Below, piece after piece: positions 46,011 through 55,118 of a DNA stretch of 64,000 bases. Every line of letters starts with the position of its first letter. Position 1 is the first letter of the stretch. This stretch comes from Granulicella tundricola MP5ACTX9. Lineage in GTDB: Bacteria > Acidobacteriota > Terriglobia > Terriglobales > Acidobacteriaceae. The translations under genes and the position numbers were made by a program. The notes beneath the pieces are model-generated. The model was not told the origin of the DNA and did no database searches. It worked only from the letters and a program-made list of their open reading frames with translations. The stretch is taken from positions 124,001 through 188,000 of the forward strand of contig NC_015065.1 of NCBI RefSeq assembly GCF_000178975.2. Direction: 5' to 3'.

Positions 46011-47048
46011 TTAGATGAGTCCACTCTCAGCGATCAGGCCGCGCTTAATGCGAGCGTCTTCCGCAATCGAAAACTCGATCTCGACGGGTCGGCTTCTAAG
46101 TCGCCAAGTCTGATAGTGCCCGTGAATGACACACCATTCTGCCCATTGTGAAAATCTTTCCTCCTCCACGATCCTGCCTACGAAAAAGATGTGCGAACCG
46201 AGTTTTTTCATCACTTCCACCTCCATCTCTCGAACGTGAAGAGCAAACTCCGGGATGGGAATGCCATATCTACGCGAGCGCTTGGTTGCGAAGGGAAGGT
46301 CAATCCAATCGATGCCAGTCTTCTTGGAATGGTTGGGACCAAGCTTATACCCGAGATCTCCGTGCTGCATCGGAATAGTGCTCAACGCAACCCTCCTTGC
46401 ACGAGCGACCAGACGTGAAGGCGACCGAGCCTCCTTGAGGCCGAAGCCGAAGTAGCCATGATCGAGTTGTCCCATCACATTCATGGGAAACATATTCCCC
46501 CGGGAGCCCTCTTCCGCACTGGCAAGTCCAATCGGACGAGGGCAGATGAACAGTATATTCATAGCGCGCATCTGCAAGGACGGTAAAGTAATAGTGTTCG
46601 GGGGACTAGGATAACGCCAGTTTCTGTACCGGAGCTGAAGATAAAACATCCACAGGTTTATTAGCGGAAGGCAATAGCTGCTAGCACTTGATACCTGAAA
46701 AAAATAAAGGTTAGGACCCTTGGTGGGAAGAGACATGCCGTTGTACTTGAGGCCAATCCTACCGAGTAAGCGGCGACTGTTTTCTCGCTCGCAAAAATGA
46801 AGTGAGAGGACTTGTAACTCTCGCTCCTTTAACTTGGTGCCTTTCTCAAAGGCCACACAAATGATAAACGGGCTGGCGCATGCGAGTGAATGATGATTCG
46901 TCACGTCGAGCGGAGCATCTCTCCCATGCAACCAAACGGTAATTTCCTTCTGCGGCGCTTCCAGCCCAAGAAAGAACTTCTGTGCGGGCCTGACTTTTCC
47001 AAGGAGGAGATCTTTCAACAGTTCCTTGAATCTCCAGAGGATGGTCAT
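46011..47048 (-). CDS. Flavin-reductase-like protein with extra N-domain (copy 2)
   Basis: 345 residues, paralogous along its whole length to the next gene. The N-domain again has FFLGLEAPQKEITVWL, HHSLACASPFIICVAFEKG and LSLHFCERENS. The split-barrel domain has CPRPIGLASAEEGSRGNMF, PMNVMGQLDHGYFGFGLK and HIFFVGRIVEEERFS followed by CVIHGHYQTWR. AAGGAA precedes the ATG. Divergence between the copies is substantial, so the duplication is old. Substrate, cofactor use and physiological role are unknown; they may form a heterodimer. Confidence 0.7.
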   Translation of the reverse strand: MTILWRFKELLKDLLLGKVRPAQKFFLGLEAPQKEITVWLHGRDAPLDVTNHHSLACASPFIICVAFEKGTKLKERELQVLSLHFCERENSRRLLGRIGLKYNGMSLPTKGPNLYFFQVSSASSYCLPLINLWMFYLQLRYRNWRYPSPPNTITLPSLQMRAMNILFICPRPIGLASAEEGSRGNMFPMNVMGQLDHGYFGFGLKEARSPSRLVARARRVALSTIPMQHGDLGYKLGPNHSKKTGIDWIDLPFATKRSRRYGIPIPEFALHVREMEVEVMKKLGSHIFFVGRIVEEERFSQWAEWCVIHGHYQTWRLRSRPVEIEFSIAEDARIKRGLIAESGLI

Positions 47049-47354
47049 TCCGTTCCTTTTCTAGCTGGCGCGATGATCTTCCTGCGTAAACGACTTTGTG
47101 TGGATCCACCATCGACACACCGTGCAAGCTGATCGCGATAGTCGACTGGATCTGCGCTTTATGAGACGGGTCCTGCGAAGTAATCTCTCAGGCTGAGAAC
47201 ATTACTATCTTAGGCCGATATGAAGAAGAGGTTGTCGCACAAATGTCTGGACAATATCTTTATCTTGTTGCCAGAGATATTACCCTGTAAGTGTTGGACA
47301 ACTTTCTGGGACTCTTGTCATAACCCAGGTTCTCCTAGGAGGAGCGATGCGGGC
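47049..47354. other. Upstream region of the flavin-reductase-like pair
   Basis: About 300 bases with no gene. It should contain the promoter for the minus-strand pair and is AT-richer than the flanks. A repeated ATATCT..AGATAT-like patch near 47255-47285 is weak. Confidence 0.4.
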
Positions 47355-47520
47355 GGAAGGCTCCCCCCGCTGGCTCAAGCAGCGCGGGGAGCCCGGTACG
47401 TTGCTGGTCCTCATCGGCGATGCGATCAATAAGTTGATTTAGCTGCGCTTCGTGCCGAGCGGGGTGACGGACTCTCACTTCGCGGCGCTGCTGGCCGACC
47501 ACCAGATGCGCGGCTGTCGT
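47355..47520 (+). pseudogene. ISNCY-family transposase relic, internal part
   Basis: A short piece reads EGSPRWLKQRGEPGTLLVLI, GDAINKLI, a TAG, then LRFVPSG, matching the ISNCY core DGSxHRWFExRGPxxTLLVFIDDATxxLMQLRFVPS. The catalytic Asp position (IDDA) reads IGDA. It overlaps the homologous end of the relic at 39785-40247 but differs in sequence, so it derives from another copy. Confidence 0.7.
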
Positions 47521-47674
47521 CGAAGGATCGCTTGACGATGGCTTCTTGCTCAACTGACAAAGCGATCGATCGCGGACTCGTTGGGCTGTGCGGCGATGCG
47601 GTAAAGAACTCGTCCGCTAGTGTCTCCTTCTGATGTTCAGAAAATCTGCATCCTCAAATGCGGGCATTAGACAG

Positions 47675-49076
47675 TTAGAAGAAGACTCCGAACTGCGTCA
47701 GCAGGTTGAGCGAGCTCTTCGCCCTGGGCGTGATCTCCGGGCCGTTGGTATAGCTGAGACCGGGCGAGAAGTAGACACCGCGCGCGAAGCGGAAGGTATA
47801 GCTGCCTGTCAGGCTTGTGGCGCTGTTCCAATAGGTCTGATGGGCGGCGACGGCCTGATATTTCACGAAGGGGCTGTAGGTGGTGTGGGAGCTGACGATG
47901 CTCGCCATGTCAGCGGGCCGGCTGTGGAAGGGAGCACGCATGTAGACGCGCGCCTCGTAATACTGCGAGTAGGCGTTCTGCTGCGCAGGAGCGTTCATCG
48001 CCGTGAAGCCAGCATAAAGGCCGCGGAAGCGCTGAGCGCGATCGGTCTGCCAAAGCTGACGGTCAGCGAGCAGGTAGACCAGGCGATTGTTGGTGCTTAC
48101 ACCGCCGGTCCGATTATTGGTGAAGTGCGTGGTGTTGTACATATAGCCGCCGCGCAGCCACATCTGATGGTCGTGGGCGTCCGCTTCATGCTGGTACCCG
48201 GCCTCGTAAATGGTGAGGACGCCGTCGCCCTTGGGCGCGAAGCGCAGTCCGATGGTGTCGCGGGCAGCCTCCGTGACGCCGCCTTTGGGGTCCATCGAAC
48301 GCTGCACGCCAAGCTTGGTGTAGATGTGGTGCGGATAGTGAATGTTGGCGTTGAAGGCGGGCGTGGTCATGGGCAGGTACGACATGCCAACCTCAAACGG
48401 AAGCGACGCGAAGACGCCGAGCGAACCCGAGGACGCCTGGCCACCGATGGCCGTGCCGACGTACTCAAAGTCGTTATCGATGTAACCGCCCTTCAGCTCG
48501 AGATTGCCATGAAACAGGCTCTGATAGTAAGAGATGTTGCCGAACTCGATGGCGTTTGGGCCGCCGGCGTTCCAACTAATCTTCTGGATGGTGCCCATGA
48601 TCTCAAGCTGTCCGCCGCGGACGCCAAGCTGGCGAAGATCCCAGGTGGAGCATGGGGTAGTGCGAGCTCTTCCAGGTGGGGCGCTGGCCGGTGAAGGTCT
48701 GCTGAGCGAGAGGGACCGGAGGCGTCGTGGTGTTGTAGGTGAACTCATCGTCATCAATATCCAGGAAGCCGATGCCGTGCCGCGCAAGGTCCTGGCGCAG
48801 CGGGTTGTCGAGGCCGATGACCGTCTCTGAGAACGGTGGCAGCTTCAGGTAGGTGCCGCGCATGTTGAGGTCTTCGATATCACGGCCACCAGGATGTTCA
48901 TAGTCGACCGCGACGGGCTTGGTGACACTCTCATCGTGGGCGGACTGCGCGGCGGATTGGACGCTCGTGCTGCTTTGCTGGGCAAAAGCGGGGAGAGCGA
49001 GGAAGAGCAAAAAAAGGGAAAGCAGGGGCTTGAGGCCACGGCGTGCGTGGTCTCCATTCGGTGCAACAGGGTACAT
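47675..49076 (-). pseudogene. OprB-like carbohydrate porin, single frameshift
   Basis: An outer-membrane carbohydrate-selective porin split by one extra base near 48646-48650. The 5' part (ATG 49076) has a signal peptide (LLSLFLLFLALPAFAQQ), then DIEDLNMRGTYLKLPPFS and LARHGIGFLDIDDDEFTY. It runs to HYPML, after which the sense continues in the next frame as TWDLRQLGVRGGQLEI and on through IGLRFAPKGDGVLTIYEAGY to the C-terminal LLTQFGVFF with terminal Phe. Removing one C in the CTCC run restores one frame of about 466 residues. It could be a true mutation or a sequencing error. It is downstream of GH3 in the same operon (88-base gap) and likely imported the beta-glucosides or glucose released. 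Confidence 0.8.
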
Positions 49077-49164
49077 GGTTCGTTCTTCTTTCTTTGCCGG
49101 CCGGGGTGCCGGCGGAAAAGCCCAGGCAGGCGAACACCGTTGTGTGCTCACCTGCCCGGGCAAG

Positions 49165-51402
49165 TTATTTCAGTGAGATCTCCTGTTTCAAGCCAAGATC
49201 GCGCGAAGAGGCGCCGACCAGGAGTTGATACGAGCCGGGGAGGAGGCTGAAGGCGTTCTGCTTCTCGTCGAAGATAGACAGCATGCGGCGGTCGACGGTG
49301 ATCGTGGCCAGCTTGCTTTCACCCGGCGCAAGTGCGAGACGGGACCAGCCGACGAGACGGTGCGGCGGCTCACCGGCTGAGGCGGGAAGAGCCGCGTAAA
49401 CCTGGGCGATCTCGTCCCCGGCGCGCTTACCGGTATTCTGCACGGTGAAGTGAATCGTCAGGCCAGTTGCGGTGCGTTCGACCGACAGACCGGAGTATGC
49501 GTATGTGGTGTATGAGAGGCCGTGGCCGAAGGGGAAGAGGACGTTGGTATGCTCAGCGTCGTACCACTTGTAGCCGACCTTCAACTTTTCGTCGTAGACC
49601 ATGGGGAAGGTGGGCAGACCGTCGCCCAGCTCCTTCATGACGTCGTGGAGGGTATCGCCCTTGTTGATATGCGGCTCGGACGCTGCGGGTGGGGTGTTGA
49701 GCTTCGGGTGCGGCAGGTCTGCCTCAGTGAGAGGGAAGCTGACGGGGAGTTTAGCCGATGGGTTGACCGCGCCGGAGAGGATGCTGGCCAAGGCCTCTGC
49801 GCCGCGGATGCCGGGGAACCAGGCTTCAACGATGCCGCCGACCTGGTCATGCCAAGGCATGACGATGGGGCCGCCCGACTCGACGATGGCGATGGTGCGC
49901 GGGTTAGCCTTGCCCACCGCGGCGATCAGGGCGTCCTGGTCCGGGCCGAGGTCCAGGGTCTTGAGGTCCAGGGATTCGGCTGACCATTGTGAGCCGAAGA
50001 CCAGAGCCACGTCCGCGCTATGCGCCAGCGAGGCCGCGGCGGCGATGTCGTCCCCGGAGGCATAGACGACGTGGGCCTTGGGGAACTCGGCCTGGATCGC
50101 CTTGAGGGGTGAATCGCGGAACCAGGCTGGGCGGATGAGAGCGTCGAAGACACCGTTGCCCGGAGGCGGCGGAGGCACGGGCGAGCCGCCCGGAGGGTCC
50201 ACCTGCGCGGAGCCACCGCCGCCAATGATGGCCACATCGGCATGGCTGCCGATGACGGCGATCGTCATTGGCTTTGAGGCGTCCAGTGGGAGGATGCTGT
50301 GATCGTTCTTGAGCAGGACGATGCTCTTCTCAGCCAGTGTCTGGGCGACGTTGTTTCCATGATCGGCGTCGACCACTCCCTTTTGCGGTGGATCATCCAC
50401 AACGCCGCTGGCGAACTCCGCACGGAGGATACGCAGAACGTGGTCGTCCAGCTCCGCCATGGGGACCGTGCCGGCCTGGACCTGCTTCTTCATCTCAGCG
50501 CCGTAGAAGAAGTCCTCTGGCTGCTCCATGTCGAGCCCGGCGTGCGAGGCCTTGGCGGTGCTGTGCGTGCCGCCCCAATCAGAGATGACGAAGCCGTCAA
50601 AGTGGAAATCACCCTTCAGCACGTCGTGCAGTAAGTAATCGTTTTCACAAGAATAAACGCTGTTGACACGGTTGTACGAACACATCACCGCGCTGGGGTG
50701 AGCGATCTCAAGCGCGATCTGGAAGGCGAGCAGGTCGCTCTCGCGCATGGAGCGCTTGTCGATCTCTGCGTTGACGGCGAAGCGGCCGTCCTCCTGGTCG
50801 TTGATGGCGTAGTGTTTGATATCGCCGAGGACGTGCTGGTCCTGCTCGCCGCGCATGAGGTTGCCGTCCATGGTGCCGGCCAGGAGCGGGTCCTCCCCGG
50901 CATACTCAAAGGTGCGGCCGTCGCGCGGTTCGCGGGTGAGATTCACACCGCCGCCCAGGGTCATGTTGTAGCCCTGTTGGCGAAGTTCAGTGCCGATGAG
51001 TGCACCGTAGGCGTAAGCCGACTTGGGTTCCCAACTGCTCGTCGCGGCCAGTACGCTGGGCAGCGCGGTGGCATAACGTCCGTTCGGTGCGCTGCGGGTG
51101 ACGCCATAGGCTGCATCGGCCATCTCAATGCGCGGGATGCCGAGACGCGGCACTCCCACGTTGCCGCCGGCTCCGCCGTTGCTCAGGGCATCGGCACCGG
51201 GCTCAATCGGCATGCCGTAGCCGTGGATGAACGCAATCTTTTCGTCGAGCGTCATCTGCTTGAGCACCAGCGCGGCGCGCTCGCCGGAGCTGAGAGCTTT
51301 CTGGTCCCACGCGTGCTGCGGGGCTGCCTGCGCCACTGCAGCAATGGGGAGTGCGAGCGAGATCAGCGCCAATCCCTTGCGTCCGAAGTACTTCAATTTC
51401 AT
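49165..51402 (-). CDS. Beta-glucosidase-type glycoside hydrolase, GH3
   Basis: 745 residues, secreted or periplasmic (signal LALISLALPIAAVAQA). The N-terminal barrel contains RIEMADAAYGV, GDIKHYAINDQEDGR and FVISDWGGTHS with the nucleophile Asp275. The alpha/beta sandwich domain (ADVAIIGGGGSAQVDPPGG onwards, about 395-600) follows, then a fibronectin-III-like C-domain (YKWYDAEHTNVLFPFGHGLS to the end). This three-domain layout is that of beta-glucosidases and beta-xylosidases acting on exposed non-reducing ends. An operon with an OprB-like porin supports beta-glucoside use. The gene is divergent from the second winged-helix-like membrane regulator. Confidence 0.93.
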   Translation of the reverse strand: MKLKYFGRKGLALISLALPIAAVAQAAPQHAWDQKALSSGERAALVLKQMTLDEKIAFIHGYGMPIEPGADALSNGGAGGNVGVPRLGIPRIEMADAAYGVTRSAPNGRYATALPSVLAATSSWEPKSAYAYGALIGTELRQQGYNMTLGGGVNLTREPRDGRTFEYAGEDPLLAGTMDGNLMRGEQDQHVLGDIKHYAINDQEDGRFAVNAEIDKRSMRESDLLAFQIALEIAHPSAVMCSYNRVNSVYSCENDYLLHDVLKGDFHFDGFVISDWGGTHSTAKASHAGLDMEQPEDFFYGAEMKKQVQAGTVPMAELDDHVLRILRAEFASGVVDDPPQKGVVDADHGNNVAQTLAEKSIVLLKNDHSILPLDASKPMTIAVIGSHADVAIIGGGGSAQVDPPGGSPVPPPPPGNGVFDALIRPAWFRDSPLKAIQAEFPKAHVVYASGDDIAAAASLAHSADVALVFGSQWSAESLDLKTLDLGPDQDALIAAVGKANPRTIAIVESGGPIVMPWHDQVGGIVEAWFPGIRGAEALASILSGAVNPSAKLPVSFPLTEADLPHPKLNTPPAASEPHINKGDTLHDVMKELGDGLPTFPMVYDEKLKVGYKWYDAEHTNVLFPFGHGLSYTTYAYSGLSVERTATGLTIHFTVQNTGKRAGDEIAQVYAALPASAGEPPHRLVGWSRLALAPGESKLATITVDRRMLSIFDEKQNAFSLLPGSYQLLVGASSRDLGLKQEISLK

Positions 51403-51572
51403 ACCTGCACCTTTTCATTCCTACAAACGGTATAAGCATGTGCCAACATGGAACCCTTTGCTAGGCAGTATACGGTAGAGGCTCTGTAGCAATTGGTAAG
51501 TAGCTTGCAATAAGCCACTTAGGCCGTACGTATAAAATCGTTTGTTACGATAAGAGTGAAAGGGAGGGTCGC

Positions 51573-52843
51573 ATGTGGCCGACGGATGAAGCCGCCCTCG
51601 CCTCATCCCTGAGCGATCTTCAGCGCGAAGAGGTGCTGGCGGAGCTCAACAACCTGCTTGCCAGTCCGCTCTTCCGGCAGAGCAAACGCTATCCGGCGTT
51701 CCTGCGCTACGTCGTTGAATCGACGCTGCGTGGCGGCGAGGAAGAGCTGAAAGAACGGACGATCGGCACCGAGGTCTTCGGCCGCGTTCCGCACTACGAC
51801 ACCAATCTGGACCCTACCGTCAGGCTGACGGCCGCCGAAGTCCGCAAGCGCCTGGCACAGTATTACCAGCAGCCCGAGCACGCAGCGGAGGTTCACATCC
51901 ACTTGCGCCCAGGCTCCTACATCCCGGCCTTCACCTGGCCGGCCAAGAACACTGCGGAGATCGTCGCACTGCCCGCGACGCATCCCGCTCCTTTCAATGT
52001 GGTCGCTATGCCGTCAATGTTGCCGGCGCAGGAATCCCTGCAGGCACGCCGGAAGTTCGGCCAGCCTTTGCTCTGGTGCATGGCTGCTGTGGCCGTCTCG
52101 CTGGCTCTCCTGGGCGGGGTGATGTTCTACAACTACCGCCGCGCGGCGGCCACGGCAAATACCCACGATCTGTGGGCTCCGCTGCTTACAGATGGCAACC
52201 GCGTTGCGCTGGTGATTCCAGACCTTTCCAAAGCCGACCTGCTCCCCATGACGAAGAGACTGCGCGCACCACGGTCATCTCGCATCTGCGCGACAATCGT
52301 CTGGTTGACTTCACGGACACCGTCACGCTGACTCGTCTGGTTAGTCTGCTGGAGCAGCGGAATAAGCGATACAGCGTGCTGCTGTCCTCGGACGCTAGCT
52401 TTCAAGATCTGCAGAGCGGGCCAACCATCCTCATTGGCGCAGTCGACAACCCCTGGACGATGCGCCTACTGCAGCAACTGCCGTATGGAGTCGTTCGCAA
52501 GGGTGAGACGATGACCTTCGAAATAGCAGGAAAGCCGCGCACAAATGACACTGGATGGTCGATCGACCTGAATCAGCCGTTTGCTCAGGTGCAGCAGGAC
52601 TTCGGCATTGTAGCTCGTCAGACGGATACGATGACCGGGCGTCCAGTCATGATCGTTGCGGGGCTGGGCCAGAATGGGACTGCGGCTGGGATACGACTGC
52701 TCGCTGATCCCGCGCTGGCAGGTCAGATTACGGCAGCGGCGCCACGATCCTGGTCCGGCCGCAATCTCGAGGTGGTCTTCCGCACGCAGATTATCAACGA
52801 TCAGTTCGGCCCCCCGGTGGTTGTGGCGGCGGACTACTGGTAG
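51573..52843 (+). pseudogene. One-TM winged-helix-like regulator, single frameshift
   Basis: Paralog of the regulator at 16575. The N-domain is intact (SKRYPAFLRYVVESTLRGG, LKERTIGTEVFGR, YDTNLDPTVRLTAAEVRKR, LRPGSYIPAF, residues about 25-125), followed by a membrane helix (LWCMAAVAVSLALLGGVMF, about 167-185). Near 52245-52260 the periplasmic domain changes frame; it continues as ETARTTVISHLRDNRLVDFT and PTILIGAVDNPWTMRLL, parallel to GPFVLIGGFNNLWTTNL in the paralog, to the end at 52843. GGAGGG is the SD. The truncated first frame alone would give a 252-residue protein with DNA-binding domain and TM but no complete sensor. It is divergent from GH3. Confidence 0.8.
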
Positions 52844-53199
52844 CTCAGTTTTTCCGGCTGTCGTCGAAGCGATGCACATTGACAACCACCCATAGCCACA
52901 GAAGATTAGCTTGCTCGAGCGTCTCCATCCCCAAAATCCGTAATTCGGTCGCGGCGGTTCCTCTAGGGACATTTCACGGAGGCCAGGAGCTAACGCGGTC
53001 TAAGCTGAGACTTGTCGCCCAAAAAGTGAAATGGGACATACCTGACACATGAGTTAAGACCTCCGCTCCCCTCGCAAGTTCAAGAGATCACTTTCGTCCC
53101 GACGTTTTTATGAATCTCAACCCGAGCCAAGTATCTCCGGAAGCAGCGCACTTCCTTGGGCATGCCATATTTCGCCGACTCACTCGCAACCTTCTTTGC
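52844..53199. other. Non-coding stretch after the regulator
   Basis: Nothing recognisable up to about 53110. From there an open frame with poor coding character leads into the decayed repeat protein. Confidence 0.4.
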
Positions 53200-53598
53200 T
53201 TACTTTTAATCTCTCCTCGGCAACCATCCTGGAGACCGGCTACGCAGGACTCGGCAAACACCTTCACCGCTACCTATGTCTATGGCTCCGCTCCCGCGAG
53301 CGCAGTCGCCAGCATCGATAGCGCTGGATTCATTCAGTAGCATGGAGACGATACCGCAACCTCAACCCTCGACCTCAACGTCGGAACCAGAACCAGCAAT
53401 CTACTGCAGTTCGGTGTCACCGCTCCCTCAACGTACACCGCACTCGACACCGATACAGGGCATTTCACTCTCAATGGAACGACCGTTGTCTACGCCATCA
53501 ACCACAACAAGTACGTCCTGGTGGATGAAAATCCGTTGACAACCCCCTTCGATGACGATGCACCGACAACAATAAAGAAGAGGACCGTCATGACGTGA
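53200..53598 (+). pseudogene. Decayed beta-repeat secreted protein fragment
   Basis: One reading frame, interrupted by a TAG at about 53338, gives DSANTFTATYVYGSAPASAV, then SIDSAGFIQ-stop-HGDDTA, TSTLDLNVGTRTSNLLQFGV, STYTALDTDTGHFTLNGTTV and VYAINHNKYVLVDENPLT. The periodic DxxTGxxTLxG and VYxxxxxKxVLVD pattern resembles the beta-rich repeats of large exported acidobacterial proteins. The start and the bulk of the gene are missing. The assignment is by general pattern only. Confidence 0.4.
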
Positions 53599-53936
53599 CC
53601 GTACCCCGCAATTGGACTGCTGTCTCGTCCCCTCTTCGTGCCAACGCCTTCAGGAATCAACCGGTCATAAGGTCACAGATCGTACATCTCCGCGTCCCAA
53701 TCAGCTTTGTTGCAGCGATAGACTGGAATCGGAGAGTATAGAGGCAGCAGCGTAAGACAAGGTGACGATGAACGTTCCACCCCGATTCGCACTAGACCTC
53801 ATGGCTATGTGTGCCCCGGGCGGCGTAAGGCCAGATTAGAGCAAGATAACCTTTGTTCTCTGAGCAGCCGTCCGGGGCCAAAGCAACTGCCGAAGACGTG
53901 TGTCTATTGAAGCCCAGCACTCAGAAGGAGAATCCG
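53599..53936. other. Upstream region of the trans-sulfuration operon
   Basis: About 340 bases with no gene. It contains the expected promoter of the PLP-enzyme pair. I looked for a SAM or other riboswitch-like fold and could not support one by eye. Confidence 0.4.
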
Positions 53937-55118
53937 GTGTCCGATCGTCCAGCATTTCAGCCCTCTACTCTTGTCATCCACTCCAACCGTGTTTACGAGA
54001 GCCAGTCCAACTCCATCCTCTTCCCGATCCACCAGACCGCAACGTACATCCATGAAAGTGTCGGCGTAACCAAAGGCTATGGCTACTCCAGAGGAGCCAA
54101 CCCAACGGTCAATGCACTCGAGCAATCGATTGCAGCCATAGAAGGGTCGGAATCGGCTCTCTGTTTTCGCTCAGGCATGGCAGCCATCACGACTCTCTGC
54201 CTTGCCATGTTGAAGGCGGGCGACCACGTACTCCTGTCAGAGGTCATTTATGGGGGCACTACGAGGCTTTTCGAGCAGGTTCTCGGCAACTTCGCAATCG
54301 ACTATACGTTTGTCGATACAGCGAATCTGAAAGCAGTAGAGCAGGCAATCAGACCGGAAACCCGACTCATCTTCGCTGAAACTCCAGCCAATCCAACCTT
54401 GAGATTATCGGATGTCCACGGACTCGCGGAGCTCGCGCACACGCGTCCAAATATAAAGCTCGCGGTCGACAACACCTTCCTTACACCGCTGCTTCAGAAC
54501 TGCTTATCCTTGGGCGCAGACATCTCGATGCTTTCAACAACCAAGTATATTGACGGGCATAACGCGACCATCGGAGGATCCCTTGCGACCCATGATGTGG
54601 CCCTTACGGAACGTCTCAGGCTTGTTCGCAAAACGCTCGGTACGATCCAAGCGCCCTTCGATGCTTGGTTGACCATTCAAGGAATCAAGACGCTGCCTGC
54701 GCGTCTCGCAATGCATTGTGCTCATGCTGGTCAAGTGGCTCAGTGGCTGGAGCGGCATCCGAGAGTCTTGCGCGTGAATTATCCGGGCCTTGAATCGTTT
54801 CCACAAAGGGAACTCGCAAAAAAACAGCAGTCCGGCTTTGGCGGAATGTTGTCCTTTGAGCTCAAAGCAACCACGTCCGAGTCGCTGCATTTCATGAAAG
54901 CGTTGAAGCTGTGCACGTGTGCAGAAAGCCTCGGCAGCGTAGAAACGCTCATTACCAATCCTGCAACAGCATCGCACTGTGACCTCACTGTCGAGTTGAG
55001 AGCGCGGCTTGGAATCTCAGATCAATTGATTCGCTTGTCAGTGGGACTTGAAGCTCCACAGGATTTGATCGCTGATTTTGAGCAGGCATTTGAAGCCATC
55101 TTTGGCGGTGCTGAATGA
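53937..55118 (+). CDS. Trans-sulfuration PLP enzyme (cystathionine gamma-synthase/lyase-like) 1
   Basis: 393 residues from the GTG at 53937, selected because GGAG lies 6 bases upstream; the frame is open to 53853. Cys/Met metabolism fold-type I enzyme: YGYSRGANPTVNALE (substrate and PLP phosphate contact), CFRSGMAAITTL, LIFAETPANPTLRLSD, LAVDNTFLTPLLQ with the Asp under the PLP ring, and the PLP-binding Lys in MLSTTKYIDGHNATIGG. It makes or cleaves cystathionine or uses O-acylhomoserine with sulfide; the exact reaction cannot be separated by eye. It overlaps the next gene by 4 bases. Confidence 0.88.
   Translation: MSDRPAFQPSTLVIHSNRVYESQSNSILFPIHQTATYIHESVGVTKGYGYSRGANPTVNALEQSIAAIEGSESALCFRSGMAAITTLCLAMLKAGDHVLLSEVIYGGTTRLFEQVLGNFAIDYTFVDTANLKAVEQAIRPETRLIFAETPANPTLRLSDVHGLAELAHTRPNIKLAVDNTFLTPLLQNCLSLGADISMLSTTKYIDGHNATIGGSLATHDVALTERLRLVRKTLGTIQAPFDAWLTIQGIKTLPARLAMHCAHAGQVAQWLERHPRVLRVNYPGLESFPQRELAKKQQSGFGGMLSFELKATTSESLHFMKALKLCTCAESLGSVETLITNPATASHCDLTVELRARLGISDQLIRLSVGLEAPQDLIADFEQAFEAIFGGAE

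Noticed and set aside
39785..47520. The two ISNCY pieces as halves of one element split by an insertion
   Set aside because: They overlap in the RW..QRG segment but differ there in sequence (HRWFEQ-type against PRWLKQ), so they come from different copies.
47633..48694. 353-codon plus-strand frame opposite the OprB-like gene
   Set aside because: Antisense shadow; the minus strand carries the recognisable porin.
53599..53936. SAM or cobalamin riboswitch before the trans-sulfuration genes
   Set aside because: No conserved riboswitch core could be matched by eye; a covariance-model search would be needed to decide.
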